A DNA stretch of 64,000 bases from Gonium pectorale (lineage: Eukaryota; Chlorophyta; Chlorophyceae; Chlamydomonadales; Volvocaceae). The translations under genes and the position numbers were made by a program. Where the stretch lies: positions 983,563 to 1,047,562 of the forward strand of contig LSYV01000034.1 in NCBI GenBank assembly GCA_001584585.1, written 5' to 3'. Each line of letters starts with the position of its first letter. Positions within the stretch are counted from its first letter, which is position 1. Under the pieces are notes generated by a model. The model worked only from the letters and a program-made list of their open reading frames with translations, ran no database searches and was not told the origin of the DNA. Positions 1 through 11,884 of this stretch are shown one piece after another.

Positions 1-3000
1 CCGACCCGACGCCCCCGGGGGTTTTCCACGCCCGCCTCCCCCCTTCCCACTCCCCCTTCCCCTTCCCCCTTCCCCGTCGACTCCCATCGGCGTTTTGCGG
101 CACCCGCTTTCCACCTCCCCATGAACCAGCGGCAGCGCGGCCGCCCAGCCTCGTATGTGTATGTACGGCAGCGCCGTACACGGCCACACGCTTTTGCATG
201 CGCGGCGTGCGCAAGGGCCCCAGTGGCCCACCTGCACCAGCTCCCGCAGCAGACCCGGTCGCGCCGGCCGCACGCAGCCCAGCGCCCGCAGCACGTCGCG
301 CCGAGTGTGCCCGTCCGAGTCGCGCGCCGCCGCCGCCAGGGCCCGCGCACCCTCCTCGCCCAGCAGCGGCGGCAGCGAAGCCCGCTTCCCCAGCTGTGGC
401 TGTGGGCCCTGCGGCTGCGGCTGCGGCTGGGGCTGCAGCTTGGGCGCCTGAGGCCGCGGCTGGGCGCCGCCCAGCTCCACAGGCGCGCCTGCCGCCGCCG
501 CCGCTGCTGCGTCGGCGGCAGCGTGCCGTTTGCGCTCCTCCGCCTCCAGCCGCAGCAGCCGCAGCAGCCCGGCGGCGGCGGCGCGCCTGACCTCGGGCAG
601 CTCGTCCAACAGGGAGTCCAGCAGCGCCTCGCACACCGCCGCCGCCGCCTCCGCGTTCCCGCCGCCGGCCGCGATCCTGCGCGCCGGTGGGCGCCGTACG
701 CACGAACCGGTACGAACAATGCGTGACGGAGGCAGCCGAGGTACACGCGGTCTCCGACGCCGGCAAGGATTGTGGTGTGTCGCATGCCTCGAGGCAGTGG
801 CATGTGCGTATGCCTTGGGGAGGCGTTATTGACGGCCTCATTGACGCGTCAGCGAGTTGAGGGGAAGGTCCAGCGGCTTTGTGGGGTGTCAGTGCAGCAG
901 CCCATGGACTGCGGCTAGAGTGACGCAGTTACCTGGATCCAGCCAAACCGCCGATCCCTCCAATCCGTACAGACAGCGCCGCCGGCTGTTGGCCGCCGCC
1001 GCCCCCGCCGCCGGCCCCGCGCGCGTTGCCTATCCCGGGCGCAGGCCGGTCACCCCCCGCCACTGCGGCCGTCGCCGAGGCCGCGGCATCGACCGCCGCC
1101 GCCGCCGCCGCCGCCATCGCCGAGCGGTACTCGTGCTCCGCCAGCCGGGCCATGGCCTCCAGCGTCGCCACACGCACCTGTTGGATTAACGTGCGCCGAG
1201 CCCGTCCCGCAAACGTCAGTGTCAGAGTTGTGCTTTGATTGTCCAGGCCCTGATTTTGGGGCAAGCACCTCACCTCCCAGTGCTCGTCCTCGCCGCCCAG
1301 TACGAACGCGCCCACCGCGTTCTCCAGCAGCTCCAGGTCCGCGTTGGCGCCGCCACCACGCGACTGCTCGCCCCCGCCCGCGCCCGCTCCCTGACCTGCC
1401 GCGCCAGACGCCCCGGCACAGGCGGCGGGCCTGGCGGCGGCCAGCCAGGACCGGGGCTGGGGCTCCCACGCAGAGGTGGTCAGGCGCTTGGCCGCAGCGC
1501 CGGAGGCCGCGGCGCTGGCTCCTGGCGCGCCTGTTGGGGGCAACGAGTCGCCGCTCAGCGCCGCTTGCCGGGAACCACCGTAAGAGGGCAGAGGCGGACC
1601 CATCGGGCCGACGCCAGCGAAACGCAGCTTAGAGCGGGCCGGGGGCCTCTGGAAGAGGGGCACGCGACGGGGGGGGAGGCATCGAGCGGGCTAGAGACTG
1701 CGGTGCGCGGCGCTGCTGCCGCCATGGGCGGTCCGAACCATTCGCCCCCCCCTTGATACCCTTCACGCTGCGTCGCGATGCGCCCACCTGCATCGCCCGA
1801 TGCCCCTCGCTTGCTGCCGCCGCCGGTTCCGCCGCCGACAGCGCCCGGCGGCGCCATGGAGCCGGGAGCACCAAAACCCGCAGAGGCGCCGGCTGCCCCG
1901 CCGCCCTGCAGCACCGGCGCCGGCGCAGCGACCCGCAACGTGGTCTTCTTGCTCAGCGCCTGGGCAGGTAGGCGGTTGGGCGGTTTGGACGGTTGTGGGC
2001 TATTCCGTTGGGAAGGGGAGCGGCAAGGGGCTGTGGGACGAACCCGTTCGTCTAAACCTGCGCACATCCCACGCCGTTCTCGCGGGAACGAGGCCGCTGC
2101 AGCGACAGTCGCATAACCCCAAACCAAACCCACTCGTCTGTCCGTGAGCGCATGTCCACTCCCACGGGCAGAGCACCTTGGCCCCATTCGGGCGGGCTCC
2201 CTGCCGCCCCAACGGGCGAATGCGGCTGGCGTCCAGCCCTGTTTCTTTGAGTCTCCCGACCCGACCCGACCTGCAACTTGACTCGTAGGCTTGCGGCGTG
2301 CATCCCTGGCGGCAGCACCGGCCAGACGGTGAAGAAGGCAGTCAGCGGCGGCAATGTGCAGGCAGGGGCTGCCGCACACATGAGTGCACCAACATGCAGG
2401 GACATCACCCCTTCGACTGCCTCTGGAGCTGGGTCCTACCTTTCGCGCTTACGCTCGTCGTATGCGTTTTCCTTTTCAACACGTGGGCACCCAGCGCAAC
2501 GCTGACCGCCGGGCGCTGCCCGGCCCCGCCTCTCAGCCGGCCTTCCCACCACCAAGCACCCGCGTCAAAAGGCACCCCAGGCGCGTCTCCGCGCCCACTC
2601 CCCCCCATATCCCAGCCCCTCCATCGCCCATCCCCAGCGACCGCGAGTGACAGCCGGTGACTGCCAGATCGGCGCCAACCGCCCACCTCCCGGCTCCCAC
2701 CTCCCAGCGCCCGAAGCGCCTGCAGCCGCAGCCCCCTCTGTGTGTCGCCCACGCGCGCGCACAGCCGCATGAAGCCGTCATCGGCCAGGCGCGCCGCCAC
2801 GCCAAAGTGCGTCCCGTACGGCAGATCCGGAACCAGGAGGGCGAGCTCCGAAACCAACTGTACGGCGGCGGCGCGTGGCTCCTCGGCGTCGTCCTCGAGG
2901 GCCGCCGCGGCGGCGGCATACGCGGCGGCAGCGGCAGCGGGGTCCAGGGCGCCGCAGCCCGCGGCGCCGCCGCCGGGGGGTGCTGGCGCCGGGTTAGCGC

Positions 3001-5298
3001 CGGGGGTGGCGGCGGCGGCGGCAGAGCAGGCCTGGTCCAGGTTTGGGGCAGAAGTTGGGGCCTCAAGTGCAATGCAAGGCAGGATGTAGCGAGCAGTCAC
3101 AATAAACGTCGGATGGATAGCGGACAGGCGCAGCACGAGACCGAGGGGCAGTGGCGCGGAAGCCCCTCCCCGAATGACATCGCTCGCGCCGCCCTGGACC
3201 CCACAGACCCTCCGCGGCACTTCCCCCCCCCCCCAAAAAACACAGCCCCCATGACGCACCGTGTGCACGCGTTGCTGAGGACCAATATCACCAACTTCCC
3301 CACGCCCTGCAACCCCCGGTCCTTGGTCCTCATCCTTATAAATTGCCATCCGCTTCGCCTGCCGCGTGGAAACCAGCATACACGCCCATGTCCACAAAGG
3401 TGCACCGCCGCACCATATAAACATGTATACTCTCTCTATATATACTATTCGTCGCCAGCCATCAGTTCCCTGCCAGTGTCCCGCTCCCACCCCGACCCGG
3501 CCCGTGACCGGCTGCCACGCCCGCACCTGCCGCACCGCGCCCAGGCATGCGGTCCGCACACGTGGGTGCGGGTGGCGCAGCGTCTCCAGCAGCGCCGCCC
3601 AGCCAGCAGCAGACGACAGGCGCGCGCCGGCTGCAGTAGCGGGGGGTGCGCGGGGCCAGGGCCAGCCCGGTGCCGGCTGTGCACCGGCAGCGCCAGCTGC
3701 AGCAGTACCAGCACCAGCTGCACGCGGCCGCGGGGGCGGCGTGCGCAACTGCAACTGCAGCTGCAGCGCCGCGCCCAGTAGCCGCGCCGCCGCCGCCACG
3801 GCCGCTGCGTCGGCGCACCTGCCGTGGAGCGAACCGACGGCGGCGGCCGCCAGCCGGACGGCGTTGCAGCGAGGGTCGGACAGCAGATCGGCTGCGCTGA
3901 CGGCGCCGGCTGCGGCGCCGCCAGGAGGGCGCGACGCCGCCGCTGCCGGTCGCGGCGGCGCCGGGGACAATTCTGCACGCAGCAGGGCTTCCAATGCGGC
4001 CGGCAAAACGTCTGCAAGACCGGCGAGCGCAGCCCTGCGGACCACACCGTGGGCATCGTGGGTAAACATAACATCAGCCTTTCCTCTTGGCTTAGCATGC
4101 GCCTGGCCCATGCCACTCCCACATGCGTGTGTCTCGTGGTCCGCCATTCCCCATCCCCCAAGGCCACCATCTGACAGGTGTCGGGGAGTATGCCCCGTTC
4201 AATCGGGTAGTGCTGCTGCGTTGCTGCCCGGCAAGGCTTGAGTGGCGACGTCCTGGCATGAGGCAGGGAAGGGCCGGGAGTGCGCCGCACACAGCACGTC
4301 ATGGCACGGCGCGCCCGGGTCCAAAGTCCCCAGGCCATCCCCATCCCCACCCAGATCAGCGGAGCGCAAGGGACGGCGCAGGGGCCTTGACACAGATGGC
4401 GGCGCAAAGCGTAATACGCATGCTCGGCGCCCTCAAACAGAGAGCTGCAAGGAGAGGTCGCGCCACCTTCACGGACGTGTACGCCCAGGGGTGGTGCCCT
4501 GAGCGCGTCGTTCTCATGCCCATACCCAAGGGTGCGACGATGCCCGCAGCTTCGCAGCCCCGTCGGTGTGCTTGCGCGAACCGGTCGTTGCAGCTTATCG
4601 CAAGACAGCCACAAAAGGCATACCACGCCCACGGTTCCGCCTGCCATGTTCGGCGCCACTCCTCACTGGCACCTCCCATCGTTGCGGAGAGGCAAGGTGC
4701 TGTTGATGCCCGCGACCCCTCAACCGCACCTGGACGCTGGCTCGGGGGCCGTCGGGTCAGCGGCTATGTCTGCCAGCCACCCAACGGACGCCAATATGGC
4801 CCCATCGCGACCATTCGCGTCGCAGATAGGGAGGTCGTCGCCGCCCCCGGAAGCGCCCAAGCTTCCGCTGCTGCCGCAAACACTGCCGCCGCTGTCGATT
4901 GGGGCTGTACCCGTCTTGTCGGCCTGGGCCTGGACCTGCGCAACCGCCGCCGCTGCAAGGGCACCAATGTGGAGCTCCGCCGCCGGGCCAGTGACGCCAT
5001 GACGACGCGCTGCCGCCAGCAGGCCAGGCAGGTGCTGGGTAGACGAGTGCTGCTGGCGGGGGTACTGCGGTGCACCGCTGCCGGCTGTGACGACATACTG
5101 CCTCTTTATCGGCATCAACTCATTGAGCCCAGATGCGTGCACTCCAGAGTCATAGGGAGTGCCTTCGGCAGTGTGGCCGTCAACCCGAACATGGCTTCCA
5201 CACTGCTTCAGGGTTGCCTGGCTAATGCGAGTGAGGTAGATGTCGCTAGGGGCACAGGCAAGTGCTAGGCACAGGTCGGTAAGGTCCGCGACAGCCAT
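1..5298 (-). CDS. INTS4: INTS4-like Integrator complex subunit (HEAT repeats), 3' end outside window
   Basis: HEAT-repeat scaffold of the Integrator complex, which cleaves snRNA and other nascent transcripts in the nucleus. Supported exons, 5' to 3' on the minus strand: 4102-3527, 3031-2687, 1959-1788, an exon ending at 1274, 1177-933 and 676-232. After 232 comes a GT donor, so the C-terminal part lies left of the window. Diagnostic stretches occur in the order seen in INTS4: HPRVRTACLGAVRQ, then RAAAVQLVSELALLVPDLP, then ADDGFMRLCARVGDTQ, then ALSKKTTLR, then GAFVLGGEDEHWEVRVATLE (two exons joined), then LLDSLLDELPEVRRAAA. Reading phases agree at the 3527/3031, 2687/1959, 1274/1177 and 933/676 junctions. 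The acceptor of the exon ending at 1274 is unresolved; 1646 and 1563 are candidates. The N-terminal part is tentative: an open frame 5298-4730 with an ATG and a donor may be exon 1, and how it joins 4102 is unknown. Long Ala/Gly/Pro inserts separate the HEAT helices. Confidence 0.7.
2441..2482 (+). repeat. Dispersed repeat B, copy 1
   Basis: A roughly 40-base sequence with core GCTCGTCGTATGCGTTTTCC followed by TTTTCAACAC. It lies in an intron of the INTS4-like gene. Inverted copies occur at 32176-32208 and 44655-44700. Probably a fragment of a transposable element. Confidence 0.7.
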
Positions 5299-6378
5299 CA
5301 ATTGCCTACACTTGCCAAGCTACGAATCTGGTTACATGGTGGCGGTCAGCGAAGAAGCGCATAGCCGAGGCATATGCATGTGTTTGATTTCAACCGCCAT
5401 TATAGGCCGTAACTTTCCCCACGCCGGAGCCCAGAAGTTAAGGGCAGCAAAAATAGGAGTAGCTTCTAACAGGCAATGGGCAGGGCATGCGCTTTCAGCA
5501 GTCAATGGCGCGGGCTCACCGGGGATGGGCTTACCTGACTCTGGCGCGATGCCGCACGTCTGAACCAGTACCCTCAGGGCATTTGCAATCCAGGTGCGTT
5601 CAAACCCTGTTGAGTTGACCGGGTTGTCCGCGCTGCTACGACACGTACGTGAGAATCCTGGCCGAGCCTGAAACCCTGAAGCCAGCTGTCCACTCATGAC
5701 ACTTGCTTGTCAGTAGGCACACAAGTAGTTGCACCACGGATAGACGGAAGCAGACGGCAACGGAGTTGGAGTTGTTGAGGAGGCAGGACGCAGGCCGCGA
5801 AAAGTGAGTCAATATTTACTGTTCCACACAACTATCTTCTGGCATCTTGTTGCCCATTGGCGTGGCGGGGGCCCGGGGTTGGGGCTGGGTCGCGTGATCC
5901 TGGCTTGCCGACTTGCCCGAAGGGCCAAGCACGCCCCGGCTTGAGCCTATTGAGCAAAGCGGTGACCTTCGGCCTGATTGAGTAAGGCCAGGAGCATGAA
6001 GCGGGGGCGCTTCGAGGCGCTCGTTGACCACTTCCCGGAAGAAATTGGCCTGCTGACTTTGCACTTGGCGGCCATACAGCACCCTCTTGCCGGCGAGGCT
6101 TCTCTGGAGCTCCTCACTTATGCTGCAATGGGTCCAGGATCGGCCGTCATTGCTGGCGAGTAAAGCCGACTCGCCAATTGTCAACCTTCGCCCGAGCCAT
6201 CGCCCGAGCCAGACCCGTGACCAGAAATATTTGCGGATATTGGGGGAGGCCGCCGCGAGGCCATGGCTGCTCCTTTCCCGCCTGCTGGCGGCATGTGGGA
6301 GAGCCCGCCGCTCACGAACTCACTGCGCCCCTTGCACCCCTCAGGAAGGCGGCTAAGGCTTAGGCGTGGCCTATCTTT
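5299..6378. other. Divergent upstream region between INTS4-like and ANP32-like genes
   Basis: No gene could be modelled with confidence. Two minus-strand stretches look coding. 5697-5535 starts with ATG and ends at a good donor (TCAG/GTAAG), but its phase does not fit the frame at 5298. 6184-5816 is open for 122 codons with a protein-like first half (e.g. SISEELQRSLAGKRVLYG) but has no early ATG. Either could be 5' exons or 5' UTR of the INTS4-like gene. The part next to 6379 should carry the promoter of the plus-strand gene; no TATA element stands out. Confidence 0.4.
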
Positions 6379-8420
6379 ATGAAGGATATCCAACAAGCGA
6401 TCAACGACATCCTCGCGAAGCAAAAAAAGGAACCAGCGCAGGTGCTCACCCTCACCCTCGACTCAACTTGCAAGTCGACCCACGTCAAGGTGAGCTTGGT
6501 TGGCACCGGACCCGTCGTAGCTAAGGGAAGTACATGCAGACGTTAGGGGGTGCTGGCAGCCTTGCTGTGTGCCCTGTGGCATATAGCCAGGTGCCAGTTG
6601 TACGTACCCGTCAGCGCCCTCACAAACCGCTCCCTACCGGGTTGCTACCATGTTAACAGGGCCTCGACACTTTCGTCAACCTTAGGTCGCTCTCTCTCTG
6701 CGGCCTTGGACTGACCTCGCTTGAGGGCTTTCCTAAGCTCCCCAAGCTTGTGCGCCTGACCCTCTCGGATAACCGTATCACCGGTGAGCGGGAACGGGTG
6801 CTGCATCCTGGCACGCAAAACAGTGGAGTACCGGGGCCATTTATTTGGGCGCCAGGTCCAAAGTATACCATTTACCGTGAGCTCAGGTTCTCCCTGCCTC
6901 CTTGTGGGCTCTGAAGGGCCTTGCCTCGTCTAGTCTATGCCATCGCCCTATCTTCACTTACCCCAACCCTAACCGCAAAACACCGTAGGCGGCCTCCAGC
7001 ACCTGGTTGACGCGGGCCTTACCAGCCTGCGCACCCTCGAGCTCGCCAACAACCGCCTTGCAACAGTCGAGGAGGTTGCGCCGCTCAAGGGCCTCACCGG
7101 CCTGCAGTGCCTGGACGTCGACGCTTGCCCACTCACCAAGACTCCCGAGTACAGGTCCGCCGTATTCGCCATGCTTGACGAGCTGAAGTACCTGGACGGC
7201 ATTGACAAGGAGGGCCGCGGTGAGCAGTAGAGCCGTGGATGGATCACGGCGAATTGGGCTCCATGAGCAGGGCCCTGGATGAGATGACTCGAAGGGTGTT
7301 TACACAGGGCCGGTGTTCTGGCTAATGGTGTCCAGGCGGTACACTAACTTGGGTTAGCTGTTGCCCCCTCATGCCGGTTGCGCTTTTGGCGGACATGTTC
7401 GCAACAATCCGTGCCGTTCACTCGTGCAGAACGCGACGGCGACGAGGAGGAGGAGGATGACGAGGAGGACGCCGGCGAAGAGGAGTATGACGACGGTGCC
7501 GGCGAGGTGAGCGGCCGGGCCCCATAGTGTTGCGACTAATGGCGAATGATGAGGCCGGTGACGGAACGAGCTGAGTCTTGTCTCACCTCCAGATTAATTT
7601 TGTCCTGTATCGTCGGAGCCCAAAAACACTGAATCCAGCTCTTTACTAGCCAAAACACATATAATCTCCGTGTTCGCAGGAGGAATTCGAGGACGAGGAG
7701 GGTGGCGAGTTCGAGGAGGTGAGTCCTCCACATGCCTGGACTTGATGCGTATCGGGATGGCATTTTTAAACCACGTCTAACGAAACGTCCCCGCCACGTA
7801 CCCGTCCGTTTGCATGCACACTGCTGCGCGTTCACCACCGCCAGGGCGAGAAGGAGTATGCGATCCTCGTGGTGCGTGGGACGTGGGCCCTCGAGCTGCC
7901 GGGATGGGGATGAGATTCCACTTACTATAAAATTCCAGTGCGGGTGCTCATGTCCTGCTGCTTTCTGCAACTGTGGCTAATGGATCGTAATCGTCCTGGC
8001 CATGCAGGGCGACGCCGTAGGGGAGGATGAGGAGGGCGATTACCAGGATGAAGGCGAGGGCGATGACGAGGAGGATGACGGCGAGGACGAGGGGGCCGAG
8101 CCCGCGTCCGGTAAGGCGGGGTTTGCCGTCTAAAAAGGGGCCTGCCCTGGCGCTAGTCGATTGTCAGCCCGTGGTGACCCGAGCCCCACCTGTACTGTCT
8201 GTTCTGCAAGCATCGCGTTTGCTTTGCCTTCACTAAGCCACCTCAAAACTTTGCTAGCATATTCTACTCTCCATGCAACTATTGAATCGATTGACAGCCG
8301 CACACGCAAACCGGCTTGATACGTCAAACTGTACTTAAGGGTTCGCGCCCCATCGCTCCAGGCGGCACCAAGCGGAAGCGTGAGGAGGAGGAGGGCGGCG
8401 ACGAGGAGGGTGATGAGTAG
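6379..8420 (+). CDS. ANP32: ANP32-family acidic leucine-rich nuclear phosphoprotein
   Basis: Nuclear LRR protein of the ANP32 (PP32/LANP) type, a family acting as histone chaperones, phosphatase regulators and mRNA export adaptors. Exons: 6379-6489, 6660-6783, 6989-7219, 7430-7506, 7680-7718, 7845-7871, 8008-8110, 8362-8420. All have GT-AG borders and sum to 771 bases (256 residues plus TAG). LRRs span about residues 20-130. The LRR cap DVDACPLTKTPEYRSAVF then DELKYLDGIDKEG is the family signature. From about residue 155 to the end the protein is almost only Asp/Glu, with a basic nuclear localisation signal (TKRKRE) near residue 241, as in animal ANP32. The tail is split over five small exons, one of only 27 bases coding GEKEYAILV. 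The ATG at 6379 is the first in frame. A TGTAA signal lies at 8954. Confidence 0.93.
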
Positions 8421-8953
8421 CGCCTGCGGATATTGTGCCCATCGACTAAAGCGCGTGCGCCAGCTCGGCCCTCTGGAGCTTATGGGGTTACCGTGCACGG
8501 ATCACAATGCTCACCTAGCGGGCTCTAACAGGGGCTATTCTCTTCGGACACGGACCTTGCTAAGCAATGACCTTGACCTGACCCCATTGTTGTGTTACTA
8601 GTTTTGATGTACAGCCATGCCTGCTCGGCCTACCTTGTTAGAAGCGGCACGGGTTGTTCGTTGTTTGTTGTCGACTTGAATCGAGGTGCCAACCGTTATC
8701 TGACTGCCATGACTCGCTCGGCTCCCTTCGGACTGTCGGCTCTCGATTTTTGCTGTGCCAAGTCCAGCCCCTCCTTCCCTGTTCATGAAATGAATGGTAC
8801 CTTGTCAGCGGCGGCGTTCGTACGATTAGGACGTTTACGTCCTATGTTCGTTCTGCACACGTTGCTGCCCCACGCCTGTGCGTGGAGAGGGCCATGGCCT
8901 CGGCTACTGTGTACAGCTACCAAATACTCCTGCTTGGACCGTAAGCAATGACG

Positions 8954-8958
8954 TGTAA
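8954..8958 (+). terminator. TGTAA polyadenylation signal of ANP32-like gene
   Basis: TGTAA is the usual poly(A) signal of volvocine algae. It lies 534 bases after the stop codon, giving a 3' UTR of about 8421-8975 that contains no other gene. Confidence 0.6.
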
Positions 8959-9038
8959 GTCGCATGCCGCCTGTGCATGTCCAGAGTTCGCGTTCAGCAC
9001 CCTCATTTTAGCAGCAACAGATTCTGCCAAGTCTGCCG

Positions 9039-9043
9039 TTACA
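9039..9043 (-). terminator. TGTAA polyadenylation signal of calcineurin B gene
   Basis: TTACA on the plus strand reads TGTAA on the minus strand, 386 bases downstream of the minus-strand stop at 9429. Together with the plus-strand signal at 8954 it places two convergent 3' ends about 50 bases apart. Confidence 0.55.
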
Positions 9044-9428
9044 GTGTGGATATAGTATAGTCACGTCAGGCAGCAAGTTTCTTGGGGCCAGCGCGTGTAC
9101 CTTCTTGCCATTAGCCCAGCACGACCCAAACCATGCATAGCAATACAGCATGACGTGTTGCTTGAGGGTTTTGACCGTGAAAAGGAAACACCGCAATTGG
9201 GGACACCTCTACGGACACCCGCACCCGTGGATCACATCGTTGGCACGTTAATGGGGCCCAGCCGTATCTCTTATGCGCCGCTTTCCAAAAACTCAACATC
9301 CGCACTTGGACGTTTCCTCACTTTGGCGCCCGCAGAAATGCCTGATCAAACTGTACACCACGTGCAGCAGTCCCCGCCCCGGCCGCCGCCGCCTGACCGG
9401 ACACCTGTTGTACACACGATGGCCTCCG

Positions 9429-11310
9429 TCACAGGTTCACGGAGAACTTGTTGGCAAGGTCCTGGCGCGACAGCAGCATCTTGAACTCCTCGAAGTTGAG
9501 CTTGTTATCGCCGTCGCGGTCAAACTCGCTGTGCGGAGGCGAGGGGCAGGGCGCAGGCAAATAGGAGCGCTCGGGCCGTGCCCCTTCGGACAGGCACTGC
9601 TCAATGGGCAAGCACGAAGGAGTTCTAACACCCAAAAGCACAGGCATCAGGCATGGGGAAGGACAAGGACGCAGGCAAAGCGCCTTAACCCGCACGCAAG
9701 TTCACCACTCATCTTGTTGTCCTTTCATGTCAACAACTCAACATGCGTCCCCGACTCGGCATGTACCCTGAACAGGGCTGCAGGTCTCGTTAAGGGCCCA
9801 TTAAGTCCCTTCCCAGGTGCGTCGGGCCCACAGGTTCGCCTCCCACGACCATTAAGCACTGCCGGAAGCCTCTGCTGCTTGCGGCTTCGCACCTCATCGT
9901 GTTGTAGACCACCTGCAGTCCGTCACAAAGGGCGGGACAGCCGTGATCTGGCAGTGGCGGAGAGATGTAAGGACAAGGTTACAAGTCAAAGGTGAGTGCC
10001 CTGTGAATTTGATAATTCACAACGCGCTAGAAGTCAGTTGCGTTGGGGCCTGGGATTCGTAGGAGTGACTCGCATAGTCCCATGTAGCCCCAGTCCGTGC
10101 CTACTTGCCGCTCTGCCGCACGCTACGCAACTGCCCGACGCAACTACTTGCAGCACTCGCGATGCGCTGCAACGCGCACCGCCGCCCATCCCTGCCCAGC
10201 CCACCGGCGTCCGGCGCCTGTGGACCCATAGCCGGCTCCAGTGTGCTCCATGTACCAGATGACCACACCGGAGCCAGCAACAGGCAGCGCAACAGTTCAG
10301 CCCGCTTAGCCAAGCCCCTGTCCGCGATTTGCCCAAACCCAAAACGCCTCCACGCCCGCACTCTATGCCCTACCTGCTCCAGCTGTGCGTCGGGGTACGT
10401 GCTCCCCAGCAGCGCCTGCAGCACTGCGAACAGCTCCTCGCTCGAGATGAGCCCGTCCTTGTCAGAGTCGTACACCCGGAATGCGACTGGAGGAGACGAG
10501 AGCATGAGCGCACGGGATGATGGGCACGGGGCGAGCATGCGGCAGGAGGTGGGCAGAAGCGACCTGAGCTTAGGTTAAAGCAGGCGCTGAATCGGCTCCA
10601 AAGTGCGCATAGGATGACGAAAGGGTGTGAGGAAGGGTAGCGGGAAATGTCTAGGCTTCTTATACCTGTGCAGCAAGTGGACTGGCATGGGGTAGCGGTG
10701 CAAATGTACGGCACGTCAGTATCCTGCTTGGGAAACAACACGACTGTGAACGGCGAAGGCCCGATGCCACGATCGTTTTATGCGGGGCTTGCATGCGGGA
10801 GAAGGCCCGATGCCACGAATATCTCAGTAGCGGAGACCTGGGTGCGGCCAAGCACACTCACAGCGGTATTGCTCATCCTCCGCATCCAGCTGACCGAAGT
10901 ACTCCAGGGCCTGCATGGATGGTGGGTGTTGTGCACGTCAGAACCCCTTCGCATTCAGTTGCATCATGCAAGCCGGTATAAAGCCGATGAGGACCGTTAA
11001 GGGCCGTCGAAGCCCAGAACGTCGTGTTCTGGGTTAGGGTTAGGCGCGTGCTCTCCCTTTCATCACGTGAACCCCATCCCCGACCTACCCGCGTGAACTC
11101 CTCCATGTTCAAGCAGCCGTCTCCCGACTCGTCAAATAGCTTGAAAATCCTCCCCACGAAGGGGTTGCCCCCGAGCTCCACCATGCTCTCGAACACCGCG
11201 ATGTTAACTTTGCCGTTGCTGTTAGCTAAGCGCTGGAAGCGCCGTTGCAGGCGCTCGATGTCCTTCTTCGTTAACCTTCCGCCCAGCGTCCGGCCCTGCT
11301 GATTGCCCAT
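9429..11310 (-). CDS. CNB: Calcineurin B (regulatory subunit of Ca2+/calmodulin-dependent protein phosphatase)
   Basis: EF-hand regulatory subunit of calcineurin (PP2B), which binds the catalytic A subunit and conveys Ca2+ control. Exons on the minus strand: 11310-11089, 10910-10862, 10486-10374, 9912-9893 and 9528-9429. All are GT-AG in consistent phase and total 504 bases (167 residues plus TGA), the family's usual length. N-terminus MGNQQGR is an N-myristoylation motif. EF2 loop: residues 60-71 (DESGDGCLNMEE). EF3: 97-108 (DSDKDGLISSEE), preceded by the family motif FAFRVY. EF4: 138-149 (DRDGDNKLNFEE). The first EF loop (29-40, ANSNGKVNIAVF) lacks the acidic ligands and is probably dead. 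The fourth exon is only 20 bases, coding VVYNTM. A plant-type CBL sensor is the main alternative, but the short length and the C-terminus favour calcineurin B. Confidence 0.9.
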
Positions 11311-11884
11311 CGCACAGGTATATCTAGAATAGTCACGGATAGGGCCCCAGCTCCCTACCCGCGCCGAGGGAGAGGGGGCCCAACTGCCAGAATGAGGTCA
11401 GGTTGAAGTGAGGATCGCCGAACCGTGTGACGCTCGAATGATGCATGCGACGATCATTAATGTTTTTACGCCAGGGGACGTCGTCAGTTTATGAACGTGG
11501 ATCCACGATCCGAACCGAAACCCGCACTCCGTGCCCGCAGGCCTCGCGCGCATGCCGTCCTCGCTCCCGCACCTTGGCACATCACACTGTATGGCCCCCA
11601 ATATGCGCCCTTTTGTCCCCCGGGGCATCCAACTGGGCTTTAGCTCATCATATCGTGTGCCTTGTGCGCTTACCCAGGGCGACACACCAGGGCGCTTACC
11701 CAGGGCACATGTCCATGGGTCATTTGCAGGTGTATTATGTATAACTCGGTCTATCCCCATGACAGAGTTTGGCGCCCGTGTAGATTAAGGGAACCCCGGC
11801 CCATTATATATCCTGCATTACCGGGGGGTAACTCCTGTTTTGGTACTTGCCGTGCATGCTGCATACAAGAAAAAGAGAAACTTG

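Noticed and set aside
4395..4466. Possible extra INTS4 exon reading APSMRITLCAAICVK on the minus strand
   Set aside because: Faintly resembles an N-terminal HEAT helix, but neither border gives a phase that fits the neighbouring exons.
6955..6980. Telomere-like CCCTAACC string, and GGTTAGGGTTAGG at about 11032
   Set aside because: Only one or two units, inside introns, and not the TTTTAGGG unit expected in these algae.
10754..10820. Direct duplication of GAAGGCCCGATGCCACGA
   Set aside because: Two copies only, in a calcineurin B intron, with no structure around them.
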